Positions 9,043 to 17,727 of a stretch of 64,000 bases of DNA are shown here, in pieces. Numbering within the stretch: position 1 is the stretch's first letter; each line of letters opens with the position of its first letter. The stretch covers positions 122,934 through 186,933 of the forward strand of contig NZ_RAWM01000002.1 in NCBI RefSeq assembly GCF_003668875.1, in the 5' to 3' direction. Position numbers and translations under genes: made by a program. The notes under the pieces were generated by a model. That model did no database searches and had not been told where the DNA came from. It saw only the letters and a program-made list of their open reading frames with translations. The DNA comes from Corallococcus interemptor (GTDB lineage Bacteria > Myxococcota > Myxococcia > Myxococcales > Myxococcaceae).

Positions 9043-10128
9043 ATGGCCATCCACGGCGACCTCTTCAGCTACCCGCTCCCCGAGTTCCTTCAATGGCTGG
9101 ACAGCTCCCGCAAGACGGGGACGCTCCAGCTGTCGTGGGAGGCGGGCGAGCGCAAGTTGTTCCTCCTGTCCGGCCAGGTCGGCGCCACCGCGAGTGAAGG
9201 CCTGCGCGGCCGGGTGGCCCGCCTGCTGTCGCTGCCGAAGCTGGCGGCGGGCACGCGCGTGCTGGCGGCGTTCGACGAGCTGGCGCGCACGCCGGACGTG
9301 GACGCGGCCTTCGACGCGCATGGCGTGCAGGCCCGGTGGGTGAGGGATCTGGGCCGCGAGGAGCTGTTCGCGGCGATGACGGACCTGACCATCGCGGGGC
9401 AGGGCACGTTCCACTGGACGGAGGACGCGGACCGCACCGGTGAGGACTGGGTGCCGTCCGACATGAGCATCCGCGAGCTGCTCTTCGAGTCCCTGCGCTG
9501 GGTGGACGAGCAGGGGGACGTGGACAAGGCGCTGCCCATCGACGCGCTGAGCGTGAAGGCGCTGGCACCGCCCAGCCCCAGCCAGCCCTTGATGCACCGG
9601 ATCATCCTGGCGCTGACGACGACGCCGCAGAACCTGGGGCGGCTGCGGCTGTCCATGGGCGTGTCGCGCTCGTCGGTGACGCGCCGGGTGCACGAGCTGT
9701 TGCGCGCGAAGCTGGTGGAGGTGGACGGCGCGCCGCAGGTGGAAGCGGATCCGGTGGCGGAGATGCTGGAGAAGGGCGCGGTGCTGATGCGCGAGGGCCA
9801 GTACGACGCGGCCGGCATCGTCTGCGCGTCCCTCCTGGCGAGCGACCCCGCGGACCGGCGCGTGCGCGAGTTCGCGCGCCTGGTGCAGCGCGAGCACGTG
9901 GCCGCGCTCTACGCGGACCTGCCGCCGTTGGTGGTGCCGCGGCTCATCCAGTCCCCGCAGGCCATGGTGATGCTCAAGCCGGAGGAGCGGCAGATCGCCG
10001 GGCTGGTCAGCGGCACGTGGGACGTGTCCACGCTGGTGCTGGCCAGCCCCGCGCGGGAGCTGGAGACGCTCAAGACGCTGGCGAAGCTGCACCGGATGGG
10101 ACTGCTGGAGCTCGCGCTCCCGCGGTGA
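9043..10128 (+). CDS. DUF4388 domain protein
   Basis: A 361-residue soluble protein. The first ~100 residues match DUF4388 (HGDLFSYPLPEFLQWLDSSRKTGTLQLSW, then KLFLLSGQVGATASEG), a domain widespread in delta-proteobacterial lineages, often fused to receiver or J domains and proposed to act in signalling assemblies; its biochemical role is not established. A second, winged-helix-like stretch (about 170-240, ending VSRSSVTRRVHELLRAKLVEV) could bind nucleic acid. The last 120 residues are helical and TPR-like. TATCCT lies 15 nt before the ATG, with no Shine-Dalgarno between. It is convergent with the MglA-like GTPase gene, whose stop is 1 bp away. Confidence 0.75.
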   Translation: MAIHGDLFSYPLPEFLQWLDSSRKTGTLQLSWEAGERKLFLLSGQVGATASEGLRGRVARLLSLPKLAAGTRVLAAFDELARTPDVDAAFDAHGVQARWVRDLGREELFAAMTDLTIAGQGTFHWTEDADRTGEDWVPSDMSIRELLFESLRWVDEQGDVDKALPIDALSVKALAPPSPSQPLMHRIILALTTTPQNLGRLRLSMGVSRSSVTRRVHELLRAKLVEVDGAPQVEADPVAEMLEKGAVLMREGQYDAAGIVCASLLASDPADRRVREFARLVQREHVAALYADLPPLVVPRLIQSPQAMVMLKPEERQIAGLVSGTWDVSTLVLASPARELETLKTLAKLHRMGLLELALPR

Positions 10129-10129
10129 G

Positions 10130-11272
10130 TCACCCGGCGGTCGGCAGGCCTACTGCGTTGAGCCGCACGAAGACCTGCATGAGCACGTAGAGCGCGAAGG
10201 CCGCGTCGTCCACGCGCAGCTGCGGCAGCGTGGCCAGGCCCTGCAGACGCAGCAGGTCCGAGCCGTCCACGTGCAGCAGGAACGCCTGCTGGGCCAGGGA
10301 GCCCTCACCCGCGAACGCCATGGCGCGGCGGACCGCGTCCGTGCAGGCGGTGACGCAGGTGGTGTAGTCCCCGGCGGTGAAGGCGGCCTCCGCGGCCCGC
10401 GCGTGGTCGAAGAGGTCCCCCGGTGCCAGCGCGCTCGTGGGGCCCAGGAGCTTGCCGCCCGTGGCCGGCGCGACAGCGGGCACGACGGCGGCGGGCTCCA
10501 CGCGGGGCGGCGCGGGCGTCTTCAGGGGGCGCGGCACGGGCGTGGCGGCGATGGTGGCGGCCGTGGGGCCCGTGGCCGGAGCCGCGACGGCCGGTGGCTG
10601 GCGGTGGTGCAGGTGCTGGGAGAGCTGCGCCTCCAGGCCCGCGGGGGCCGTGCCCGCCGGCGCGGCGGTGCGGGGCGGCGGGACGATGCGCTTGGCGCGC
10701 AGGTCCTTGATGACCAGCCGGGTGATGGTCTTGAGCGCGTCCATCACGCCGCGGCCGTTGGCGGCGGCCGTCTCGAAGTCGGGGACGCCGCGCGGGTTGA
10801 GCTCCCGGCGCAGCTCCTCCACGGAGAGGATGTTGTCCAGGTCCCGCTTGTTCCACTGCATCACCAGCGGGAAGTTCTCCAGCCGGATGCCGTTCTCCAG
10901 GAGGTTCTCCTCCAGGTTGGCCAGCGACTCGCGGTTGGCATCCATCGCCTCCGCCTGCGAGTCCGCCACGAACACGACGCCGTCCGCGCCCTGGAGCACC
11001 AGCTTGCGGGTGGCGTTGTAGAAGACCTGTCCGGGCACGGTGTAGAGGGCCAGGCGCACGGAGCAGTCGCCCACGCGCTCCACCTTCACCGGCAGGAAGT
11101 CGAAGAAGAGCGTCCGGTCGCCCTCGGTGGCGATGGACATCATCTCTCCGCGGTGGGCCGGGCGAACGGTCTCGTAGACCTTTCGCAGGGTCGTCGTCTT
11201 CCCCGACAGGCCGGGGCCGTAGAAGACGATCTTCGCGGCCACTTCGCGGGCCATCAGGTTCACGCTGCTCAC
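10130..11272 (-). CDS. MglA-family small GTPase with C-terminal extension
   Basis: Residues 1-195 follow the myxobacterial polarity GTPase MglA closely: P-loop GPGLSGKTT (19-27), TEGDRTLFFDFLPV, YTVPGQVFYNATRKLVL in place of the Ras DxxG, ADGVVFVADSQ, and QWNKRDL as the guanine-specificity motif. MglA proteins switch between GTP and GDP with an MglB-type activator and set cell-pole identity. Here ~185 extra residues follow: a Pro/Ala/Thr-rich linker, then a small helical domain with CVTACTDAVRRAMAF. Such an extension is absent from MglA (195 residues). The GTG start overlaps the anmK stop as GTGA, so translation is probably coupled to a peptidoglycan-recycling gene. No mglB is adjacent. Confidence 0.88.
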   Translation of the reverse strand: MSSVNLMAREVAAKIVFYGPGLSGKTTTLRKVYETVRPAHRGEMMSIATEGDRTLFFDFLPVKVERVGDCSVRLALYTVPGQVFYNATRKLVLQGADGVVFVADSQAEAMDANRESLANLEENLLENGIRLENFPLVMQWNKRDLDNILSVEELRRELNPRGVPDFETAAANGRGVMDALKTITRLVIKDLRAKRIVPPPRTAAPAGTAPAGLEAQLSQHLHHRQPPAVAAPATGPTAATIAATPVPRPLKTPAPPRVEPAAVVPAVAPATGGKLLGPTSALAPGDLFDHARAAEAAFTAGDYTTCVTACTDAVRRAMAFAGEGSLAQQAFLLHVDGSDLLRLQGLATLPQLRVDDAAFALYVLMQVFVRLNAVGLPTAG

Positions 11273-12432
11273 GGTGTCAGCTTACCTAGAACGACTCGGC
11301 GCCTCGCGCCAGTTGCGGGGCGAACATTCGCGGGCGTCCCGGCCCGGTGCTCGGCCGCGAGCAGGGCGAAGAGGGCCGCCTCCTTCGCCTCCTCGGGGAA
11401 ACCCAGCACGTCCAGCCGCTCCAGCGGCACCGGGGCCAGCCGCGCCCTCAGGTCCGCCATGAGCACCGGGTTTCGCGTCCCGCCGCCGGAGACATACACC
11501 GCCTCCAGCCGGGGAAAGCGGGGCCGGATCCACGTGTCGAAGGCGCGCGCGGTGGCCTCCACGGTGAAGGCGCGCGCGGTGGCCATCAAGTCGTGGGGCC
11601 GCTCCGGGGCCGCCGCCCAGAGCCGGTCCACCAGCGGCTCGCCAAAGCCTTCGCGGCCCGCGCTGCGCGGGGGAGGCTTCGCGAGGAACGGGTGCGCGAG
11701 CAGCTCCTCCAGGAGCGCCGGAATCACCTGCCCGCGCGAGGACAGGCTCCCGTCCCGGTCGCACGCGAGCTCGCCATTCGTCACCCGGCGCGCCAGGCCG
11801 TCCAGCACCATGTTCGCGGGCCCGGTGTCGAAGGCCAGCGTGTCGTCCACGTGCTCGCCCACGACGCTGATGTTGGCGATGCCGCCCAGGTTGAGGAACG
11901 CGCGGGTGACATCCGGCCGCTCGCGGTTCCGGAACACGGCCCAGTCGAGGTACGGCACGAGCGGCGCGCCCTGGCCGCCCACCGCCATGTCACGGGTGCG
12001 GAAGTCGCTGACGACGGGCAGGCCGGTGCGCTCGGCGATGACGTCCGCCTCGCCAATCTGGAGCGTGGAGGCGATGGGGGACAGGTCCGAGGGCAGGTGG
12101 GCCATCGTCTGGCCGTGCGAGCCGATGACGTGGATGTCCTCCGGCTTCACGCCCGCGCGCGCGATGACGGCGAGGACCGCGTCGGCGAAGCGCTCCCCCA
12201 GTTCGAAGTTGAGCGCGCAGAGGCTGCGGGAATCCTGCGGGCCCAGCACCCGCGCGACGAGGTCCGCCGGGAAGGGGTGGGAGACATGCGCGAGCAGCTG
12301 GACCTTCACGTCCGCGCCGGTGCCCTCCACGCGGCACAGCGCCGCGTCCGCCGCGTCCACGCTGGTGCCGGACAGCACGCCCACGCACAGCCGGGGCGGC
12401 AGGGAGGGGGAGGGTGGCGTGGCGGGGCGCAT
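11269..12432 (-). CDS. anmK: Anhydro-N-acetylmuramic acid kinase AnmK
   Basis: Phosphorylates and hydrolyses 1,6-anhydro-MurNAc, released during cell-wall turnover, to MurNAc-6-phosphate, the substrate of MurQ. The 387-residue protein begins LCVGVLSGTSVDAADAALC (the phosphate-loop GTSxD motif). It continues with IGSHGQTMAHLP, GEADVIAERTGLPVVSDFR, FLNLGGIANIS and DTGPANMVLDG, all family signatures; the last supplies the catalytic Asp region. murQ lies immediately upstream on the same strand (79 bp gap), completing the two-step anhMurNAc to GlcNAc-6-phosphate route. TAGACT stands 6 nt before the ATG without a Shine-Dalgarno. The stop overlaps the following GTPase start by 4 bp. Confidence 0.95.
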   Translation of the reverse strand: MRPATPPSPSLPPRLCVGVLSGTSVDAADAALCRVEGTGADVKVQLLAHVSHPFPADLVARVLGPQDSRSLCALNFELGERFADAVLAVIARAGVKPEDIHVIGSHGQTMAHLPSDLSPIASTLQIGEADVIAERTGLPVVSDFRTRDMAVGGQGAPLVPYLDWAVFRNRERPDVTRAFLNLGGIANISVVGEHVDDTLAFDTGPANMVLDGLARRVTNGELACDRDGSLSSRGQVIPALLEELLAHPFLAKPPPRSAGREGFGEPLVDRLWAAAPERPHDLMATARAFTVEATARAFDTWIRPRFPRLEAVYVSGGGTRNPVLMADLRARLAPVPLERLDVLGFPEEAKEAALFALLAAEHRAGTPANVRPATGARRRVVLGKLTP

Positions 12433-12511
12433 GCCCCAAGTCTAAAGGCCAGCCCCCACGCCCGCCGGGACCCGGCCTGGAGGGCAGTCCATGTGTCCGG
12501 AAACGACGCCG

Positions 12512-13435
12512 TCAGGAGGACGTCCGCCTGGCTTTCGGACGTTCGAGCCCTCGCAGGCCCGCATCCTTCAACCGGCGCCGCGCCTGGGCCGCTGGAAGCC
12601 CCGTGAAGTGCATGGCCAGCGCCAGCTTCACGTTGTCCCCCGCGGCCTGGAGCAGCGCCTCCGCTTTCGCCGGAGGCAGGTCCGTCAGCTCCGAGACCAT
12701 CCGCGCCGCGCGGGCCCGCAGCTTCGTGTTCGTGGGGCGCACGTCCACCATGCGCCCCCGGTACACGTGGCCCAGCGACACGAAGGCCGCGGTGGTGATG
12801 GCGTTGAGCACCAGCTTCGTCGCCGTGCCCGCCTTCAGCCGCGTCGAGCCCGCCACCACCTCCGGCCCCGTGAGCGCCAGCACCACCGTGTCCGCGCGCA
12901 TGCCCGGCCTGGGCGGGTTGCAGCACACCAGCACCGTGCGCGCCCCACGCTCGCGGGCCTCGTCCAGCGCGCCCCGGACGTACGGCGTGGAGGCGGACGC
13001 GGAGATGCCGCACACCACGTCCCGCGCCGTCGCCCGGAAGGCCCGTACGGCCCGGGCTCCCGCGCCGGCGTCGTCCTCGGCGCCCTCCACGGCGCGCGTC
13101 AGGGCCTTCCGGCCGCCCGCGATGGCCGCCTGGATCCGCGTCGCCGGGACACCGAAGGTGGGGGGACATTCGCTCGCGTCGAGCACGCCGAGCCTGCCGC
13201 TGGTGCCCGCGCCCACGTAGAGCAGCCGGCCGCCAGCGCGCAGCGCTTCCGCCACGGCCCGGGCCGCCGCCGCGATGGACGGCAAGGCCTCACGGACCGC
13301 GCGCAGCGCGATCAGGTCTTCTTGATGCAACCGTCGGACGACCGCCTCGACAGGGAGGAGGTCCAGGTCATCCGCGCGGGGATGGAGCCGTTCGGTGGGC
13401 GGAAGCGCGGACTTTCGAGCGCGCGACATGCCCAC
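12512..13435 (-). CDS. murQ: N-acetylmuramic acid 6-phosphate etherase MurQ
   Basis: Cleaves the D-lactyl ether of MurNAc-6-phosphate to give GlcNAc-6-phosphate and D-lactate in peptidoglycan recycling. Residues after ~60 contain the SIS-domain sugar-phosphate site YVGAGTSGRLGVLDASE and CPPTFGVP, then AGGRKALTRAVEGAEDD, which includes the family catalytic-Glu region. The 307-residue length is normal for MurQ. GTG 13435 has GGGAG 7-8 nt upstream; ATG 13429, two codons later, is the alternative. A C-terminal helical domain (LPPAKAEALLQAAGDNVKLALAMH) matches the family. It is first in the murQ-anmK-GTPase run. Confidence 0.95.
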   Translation of the reverse strand: MGMSRARKSALPPTERLHPRADDLDLLPVEAVVRRLHQEDLIALRAVREALPSIAAAARAVAEALRAGGRLLYVGAGTSGRLGVLDASECPPTFGVPATRIQAAIAGGRKALTRAVEGAEDDAGAGARAVRAFRATARDVVCGISASASTPYVRGALDEARERGARTVLVCCNPPRPGMRADTVVLALTGPEVVAGSTRLKAGTATKLVLNAITTAAFVSLGHVYRGRMVDVRPTNTKLRARAARMVSELTDLPPAKAEALLQAAGDNVKLALAMHFTGLPAAQARRRLKDAGLRGLERPKARRTSS

Positions 13436-13452
13436 CGGATGGCTCCCGGACT

Positions 13453-13644
13453 TCAGGCGGCCTTGGTCACCTTGCCCGCCTTGATGCAGCGGGTGCAGGC
13501 CAGGACGCGCTCGATGCTGCCGCTCACGTTCGCGCGCACCTTCTGCAGGTTCGGCAGGGTCCGCTTCTTGGTCTTGTTGTTCGCGTGGCTGACGTTGTTA
13601 CCCACCAGCGGACGCTTCCCACAGAGGTCGCACTTCCACGCCAT
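13453..13644 (-). CDS. rpmB: 50S ribosomal protein L28
   Basis: A 63-residue large-subunit ribosomal protein. It is the zinc-binding (C+) form, with CxxC pairs Cys5/Cys8 and Cys50/Cys53. The central segment [19 protein letters not shown] is characteristic of L28. AAGGAG sits 8-9 nt ahead of the ATG, one of the best Shine-Dalgarno sites in the window, as expected for a highly expressed gene. It is upstream of murQ on the same strand, 17 bp away, so murQ could receive read-through transcription from the rpmB promoter. rpmG (L33), often adjacent elsewhere, is not seen here. Confidence 0.97.
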   Translation of the reverse strand: MAWKCDLCGKRPLVGNNVSHANNKTKKRTLPNLQKVRANVSGSIERVLACTRCIKAGKVTKAA

Positions 13645-13748
13645 GACTGCTAACTCCTTGAAAACTGGGGCGTTCGACAGCAGCCCATAAAAGAGCGGCG
13701 GACCCTACCAGAAACAGGCCGGAAATCCAGCCGGATCCGACCCGGGAC

Positions 13749-15269
13749 CTATCCCTTGAGCGGATCCTTCTTCTTCAACATGTCCTGCACCAGCTTCGCG
13801 GCGCGCATCCCCGCCAGCAGCTCGCCCTCCAGGCCCAATCCGGGCAGGACCTCGCGGCCGGCCAGGATCACGTTCTTCGCCGGCGTGCGCTGCTTCAACC
13901 CCGTGACGCCCAGGAAGGCTTCCGTTTCGAAGCTGTAGAGCGGGTGGGGCATGAGCCGGCTGCCGCGCACTCCCCCGGCGTCCAGATAGGGGACCGAGCG
14001 CAGCGCGCGGTGCTGCTTCGTGAAGGGCATCAGCCGGTCCAGGTGCTCGTCGATGCGCGCGGCCAGCGCCCGGAGGTGCTCCTCGCCCTCTTCGCGCGCG
14101 GTGGCCGGGACGAAGGCGCCCGCGCACACCACGCGCACGCCCTCCATGTCCTTCTGGCCCGAGCCCCCGGTGGTGCGCGCCGGGTGCTGCTGCACGAGCA
14201 GCGGGCCCAGCTCCGCGTCCTGCGTGTCCACGAGCACCAGCTCGCCCATGCCGCGCGGGAGCGCCGCCTCCGGCACGACCCAGTTCACGCTGAAGAGCAG
14301 CGACTTGATGTTGGACTGATCCAGGTGCTCCAGCAGGCCCCGGTTGTGCTTCTTGTCCGTCACCAGCCGGCGCAGCGCCCCGGAGTCCGTGGCCGTCACC
14401 AGGCACGACGCGCGGTACAGCGTGTCCGAGCGGACGAGCTTCACGCCGGAGAACTTGCTGCCGTCGAACGCCAGCTCCTCGACGATGAAGCCCGCCGGGT
14501 TGTCGCGGCCCAGCACGTCGCCGCCCAGCTCCGTCAGCCGCCGGGTGAGCACGTCGCGCAGGGCGTCCATGCCGCCGGGGTACGTGGACGGCCCGGTGAG
14601 CACCTGGGACAGCGCGCGCGTGTGCGCCAGGGGCGCGGTGGGTTTCTCCAGGTGGACGAGGAAGGGCAAGAGGCCGCGCACCAGCGACAGCGCCGGTTCT
14701 TCCCCAGCGAGCCGGGGCGTGGCGTCCAGGCCCGGGTGCTCCTTGATCTGCCCCTTGAGCTTCCAGCCCTCGAAGAAGCCGTCGGGCGGCAGCTGGGGGC
14801 CTTCCTTGAAGAAGGCGTCGGTGGCCTCGTGCTGCGCGGCGCTGCCCGCGAGCGCGCCCTGGATGCCCTCGCCGGCCTCGCCGAACTCGCGCGTCAGCTC
14901 CGCGCGGCGGCGGGCGGCGTCTCCCACCAGGTCCACCCGGTTTTTGGGCAGCACCAGCTGCAGCTCCGGCGCGTGGGGGCGCAGCGCGCGGCCGATGGCG
15001 GTGGACAGGCCCAGCTCGTTGAGGGCCTCGTCCACGGCGGGCATCGCCTTGAGGGGCGGCGCGACGAAGGGGGCGTAGGGCAGCACGAAGCCGTCGTGCT
15101 CGTAGCCGGGCCCCATGCCGTCGTGCTCCACCAGCAACACGCGGTGGTTGCGCTTCGCCAGGAGCGCGGCGGCGAGCGCGCCTCCGACCTGGCTGCCCAG
15201 CACGATGACGTCGTACACGTGCCGGGACGGGCCCGAGGGGAGCTTGAGTTTGGCGGCGGACGTCGACAT
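13749..15269 (-). CDS. FAD-dependent phytoene-desaturase-family oxidoreductase
   Basis: A flavoprotein of 506 residues. The FAD-binding strand reads YDVIVLGSQVGGALAAALLAKRNHRVLLVEHD near residues 18-50, a variant of the usual GxGxxG with Ser-Gln in the loop. The C-terminal GVRGSRLMPHPLYSFETEAFLGVTGLKQRTPAKNVILAGREVLPGLGLEGELLAG is the closing FAD motif of the CrtI/retinol-saturase/amine-oxidase clan. Members desaturate carotenoids or oxidise other polyenes and amines; no crt genes flank it, so the substrate is unknown. ACACTA at 15279-15284 (TAGTGT on the coding strand) is 9 nt from the ATG with no Shine-Dalgarno. A small GGCGCC-loop-GGCGCC hairpin lies in the 98-bp gap before it. Confidence 0.75.
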   Translation of the reverse strand: MSTSAAKLKLPSGPSRHVYDVIVLGSQVGGALAAALLAKRNHRVLLVEHDGMGPGYEHDGFVLPYAPFVAPPLKAMPAVDEALNELGLSTAIGRALRPHAPELQLVLPKNRVDLVGDAARRRAELTREFGEAGEGIQGALAGSAAQHEATDAFFKEGPQLPPDGFFEGWKLKGQIKEHPGLDATPRLAGEEPALSLVRGLLPFLVHLEKPTAPLAHTRALSQVLTGPSTYPGGMDALRDVLTRRLTELGGDVLGRDNPAGFIVEELAFDGSKFSGVKLVRSDTLYRASCLVTATDSGALRRLVTDKKHNRGLLEHLDQSNIKSLLFSVNWVVPEAALPRGMGELVLVDTQDAELGPLLVQQHPARTTGGSGQKDMEGVRVVCAGAFVPATAREEGEEHLRALAARIDEHLDRLMPFTKQHRALRSVPYLDAGGVRGSRLMPHPLYSFETEAFLGVTGLKQRTPAKNVILAGREVLPGLGLEGELLAGMRAAKLVQDMLKKKDPLKG

Positions 15270-15278
15270 GGCCGCCGA

Positions 15279-15284
15279 ACACTA
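15279..15284 (-). promoter_or_regulatory. -10-like hexamer 9 nt before the desaturase-family gene
   Basis: TAGTGT on the minus strand is followed by 9 nt and the ATG at 15269. No Shine-Dalgarno is present between them and no clear -35 is seen. It is part of the leaderless-transcript pattern in this window. Confidence 0.33.
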
Positions 15285-15367
15285 CACAACGTCACCGCGT
15301 CTGGCGCCCTTTTGGCGCCCCGGCTTCCAGGGGGGCGGCCTGGCGGGGTGGGGCGCGCGAGCCCCCC

Positions 15368-16087
15368 TCAGGCCCTGGAGCTGAACAGGCGCGCCAGCAG
15401 CTCCGGGGGCAGCGAGTCGAAGTCCGGCGCGGTGTAGTGGGCTCCGGCCTGCTTCAGCGCCTCCGCGGTCGTGGTGGTGGTGATGCCCACGGTGACCATG
15501 CCGGCGGCGCGCGCGGACAGCACGCCGTTGATGGCGTCCTCGAAGGCGAGGCACGACTCCGGGGGCACCTGCAGCGCCTTCGCCGCGGCCAGGAAGATGT
15601 CCGGCGCGGGCTTGCCGCGCGTCACCTGTTCGGCGCCGACGATGGTGGTGAAGAGGGGCCGCACGGCGAGCCCGTCCAGCACCAGCTCGCGGTTGCCCTG
15701 CGGCGCGGCGGTGGCCACGGCCAAAGGCAGGCTCGCGTCTCGCAGGCGGTGGAGGAAGCCCTCCGCGCCCCGGTGCAGCGCCAGGTAGGGCCGGTAGATG
15801 GCGCGGTAGTGGGACTCCTTCTCCTCGGCGAGCGCGTCCAGCTCCGCGACGGAGAGATTGCGGCCCAGCAGCTGCGGCAGGATCTCTTCGTTCTTCTTGC
15901 CGGCGAACTCGTTCTGGAACCGTTCCGCCGTCAGTCCCTCCAGCCCGAGCTTGCGGGCGAGCGTCACCCACGCGCGGTTGTGGAAGTCCATGTTGTCGAC
16001 GAGCGTGCCGTCCATGTCGAAGACGGCGGCGAGCAGGGGGGCGGCTGCGGGAGTCATGTTCTTCCCAATACCGATTTCCGACGCCAT
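15368..16087 (-). CDS. HAD-superfamily phosphatase (beta-phosphoglucomutase-like)
   Basis: HAD hydrolase of the subfamily IA/beta-PGM type, 239 residues. Motif I is FDMDGTLVDN with nucleophile Asp24 and Asp26. The helical cap follows at FHNRAWVTLARKLG, motif II lies near AVATAAPQG, motif III is TRGKPAPDIFL (Lys) and motif IV is CLAFEDAINGV. These proteins dephosphorylate small sugar phosphates or isomerise phosphoglucose; the exact substrate is open. ATG 16087 has AGGGGTG just upstream; ATG 16057 (MTPAAAP) with GGGAAG close by is the alternative. It is divergent from the acyl-CoA hydrolase gene, with 53 bp between them. Confidence 0.85.
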   Translation of the reverse strand: MASEIGIGKNMTPAAAPLLAAVFDMDGTLVDNMDFHNRAWVTLARKLGLEGLTAERFQNEFAGKKNEEILPQLLGRNLSVAELDALAEEKESHYRAIYRPYLALHRGAEGFLHRLRDASLPLAVATAAPQGNRELVLDGLAVRPLFTTIVGAEQVTRGKPAPDIFLAAAKALQVPPESCLAFEDAINGVLSARAAGMVTVGITTTTTAEALKQAGAHYTAPDFDSLPPELLARLFSSRA

Positions 16088-16140
16088 GTCACCCCTGAAT
16101 CTCCCGTGCGAGCCCCTTCCAGACTGATATCCCCCACGTC

Positions 16141-17208
16141 ATGAGCGACGACGTGCTGCTGGAGACGCGGGGCGCGGTGGGAGTGGTCACCCTCAACCGG
16201 CCGAAGGCCCTCAACGCGCTCTCCCTGGAGATGTGCCGGACGCTGCATCCCCGGCTGGACAGCTGGGCGGCGGATCCGTCGGTGAAGGCGGTGGTGATCC
16301 AGGGCGCAGGCGGCCGTGCCTTCTGCGCGGGAGGGGACGTGCGCGCGGTGGCTGCTTCGGTCGCACGCTCGGATCCGTCGCTGTCGCGCGAGTTCTTCCT
16401 CGCCGAGTACGCGCTCAACCATCGGATCCACCACTTCCCGAAGCCGTTCATCGCGCTGGTGGACGGCATCTGCATGGGCGGCGGGTTGGGGCTGTCCGTG
16501 CACGGGGCCTTCCGCGCGGTGACGGAGAAGCTGCTGCTCGCGATGCCGGAGACGGCCATCGGCATCTTCCCGGACGTGGGTGGCGGCTGGTTCCTGCCAC
16601 GCTTCCCGGGCGAGGCGGGGACGTACCTGGGGCTCACCGGCGCGCGGTGTGACGCAGCGGATGCGCTGTGGCTGGGCTACGCGACACATCGGGTGGACTC
16701 GTCGAGGCTGGAGGACGTGGTGGGCGCGCTGGTGGCCGCGGATTGGAGCGGGCCGGGGCGCGACGTGGCGGCGCGGGTGCTCCAGGGCTTCCATCAGGAC
16801 GCGGGGGCTTCGGGGCTCGCGGCGCGTGCGGAGGTCATCGACCGGTGCTTCCAGGGGGACCGCGTGGAGGACATCCTCGCGGCGCTGGAGCGCGAGGGGA
16901 CGGCGTGGGCGGAGGAGACCCGCGCGACGCTGCTGCGCATGTCGCCCACGAGCCTGCGGGTGACGCTGCGGCAGCTGCGCATCGGGCGTGGGCAGGACTA
17001 CGACGCGACGGCGCGCATGGAGTACCGGTTGAGCCAGGCGCTGACGCAGCGGCCCGACTTCCAGGAGGGGATCCGCGCGGTGCTGGTGGACAAGGATCAG
17101 AAGCCGCGCTGGAGCCCGGCCACGCTCGCGGAGGTGAGCGACGCGGAGGTGGAGGCGTGCTTCGCGCCCCGGCCGGGTGACGAGCTGGAGTTGCCCACAC
17201 TGGGCTGA
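16141..17208 (+). CDS. 3-hydroxyisobutyryl-CoA hydrolase (enoyl-CoA hydratase family)
   Basis: Hydrolyses 3-hydroxyisobutyryl-CoA in valine catabolism. The 355-residue length and the ECH_2-type C-terminal extension separate it from 260-residue enoyl-CoA hydratases. Diagnostic segments are GVVTLNRPKALNALS, GRAFCAGGDVRAV, DGICMGGGLGLSVHG (oxyanion hole) and MPETAIGIFPDVGGGWFLPR, which carries the catalytic Glu/Asp pair of this hydrolase group. The tail LVDKDQKPRWSPATLAEV matches the family's conserved KDxxPxWxP segment. A crotonase of different specificity is possible but less likely. TATCCC lies 7 nt before the ATG, with no Shine-Dalgarno. It converges directly onto the DUF523 gene. Confidence 0.88.
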   Translation: MSDDVLLETRGAVGVVTLNRPKALNALSLEMCRTLHPRLDSWAADPSVKAVVIQGAGGRAFCAGGDVRAVAASVARSDPSLSREFFLAEYALNHRIHHFPKPFIALVDGICMGGGLGLSVHGAFRAVTEKLLLAMPETAIGIFPDVGGGWFLPRFPGEAGTYLGLTGARCDAADALWLGYATHRVDSSRLEDVVGALVAADWSGPGRDVAARVLQGFHQDAGASGLAARAEVIDRCFQGDRVEDILAALEREGTAWAEETRATLLRMSPTSLRVTLRQLRIGRGQDYDATARMEYRLSQALTQRPDFQEGIRAVLVDKDQKPRWSPATLAEVSDAEVEACFAPRPGDELELPTLG

Positions 17209-17727
17209 CTACAGATCCTCGTCGCTCACGACAGTGCGCCCATCCGCGCGCAGCAGCGCGGTGGTGATGCCTTCACCGGGGCGCAGCACGCCTGACTCGT
17301 AGACGCGCTGGCTGCCGCACGACGGGCTCTTCTCCTTCAGGAGCGCCACCGTGGCGTCGAAACGCTGTGCGGCCTCCAGCGCCTGACGAGCACCGTCCTG
17401 GAACTCGGGGGTGCGGTCCTCGCGCGTCTCCCGCGTGAGGGCCCGTGCACGGCCGGCCCAGACGTCCACGCCCGTGCCGCCCGCCAGGTCCACGGGAGGC
17501 CGTGGAATGCCCAGGCCCGCGGCGGCCTCCGGGCACATGGGGATGACGGCCTTTCCCTCCAGCGCCGCCAGCACGCGCTCCGAACGCTGTGAGCGCCCGT
17601 CGTAGCGGCACGCCTCGCCCAGGAGACACGCGCTGACCAGCACCGTGGGTGCCGCGCGCAGGGCCTCCCGGCGAGCATCACGGGCTGACGCCTCGCTTGG
17701 ATCCGACGGCTCCACCGGCTTCGTCAC
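17209..17727 (-). CDS. DUF523 domain protein
   Basis: A 172-residue cytosolic protein. VLVSACLLGEACRYDGRS at the start of the domain, MCPEAAAGLGIPRPPVDL in the middle and LKEKSPSCGSQRVY near the end are the invariant DUF523 segments. The conserved cysteines (in SACLLG, MCPE and SCGS) suggest a metal or redox centre, but the family's reaction is not established. The GTG start overlaps the purN stop (GTGA at 17724-17727), so it is the last gene of a purM-purN-DUF523 translationally coupled run. The 25-residue Asp/Ser/Ala-rich N-terminus before the domain is unusual and may mean the true start is later. Confidence 0.85.
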   Translation of the reverse strand: MTKPVEPSDPSEASARDARREALRAAPTVLVSACLLGEACRYDGRSQRSERVLAALEGKAVIPMCPEAAAGLGIPRPPVDLAGGTGVDVWAGRARALTRETREDRTPEFQDGARQALEAAQRFDATVALLKEKSPSCGSQRVYESGVLRPGEGITTALLRADGRTVVSDEDL

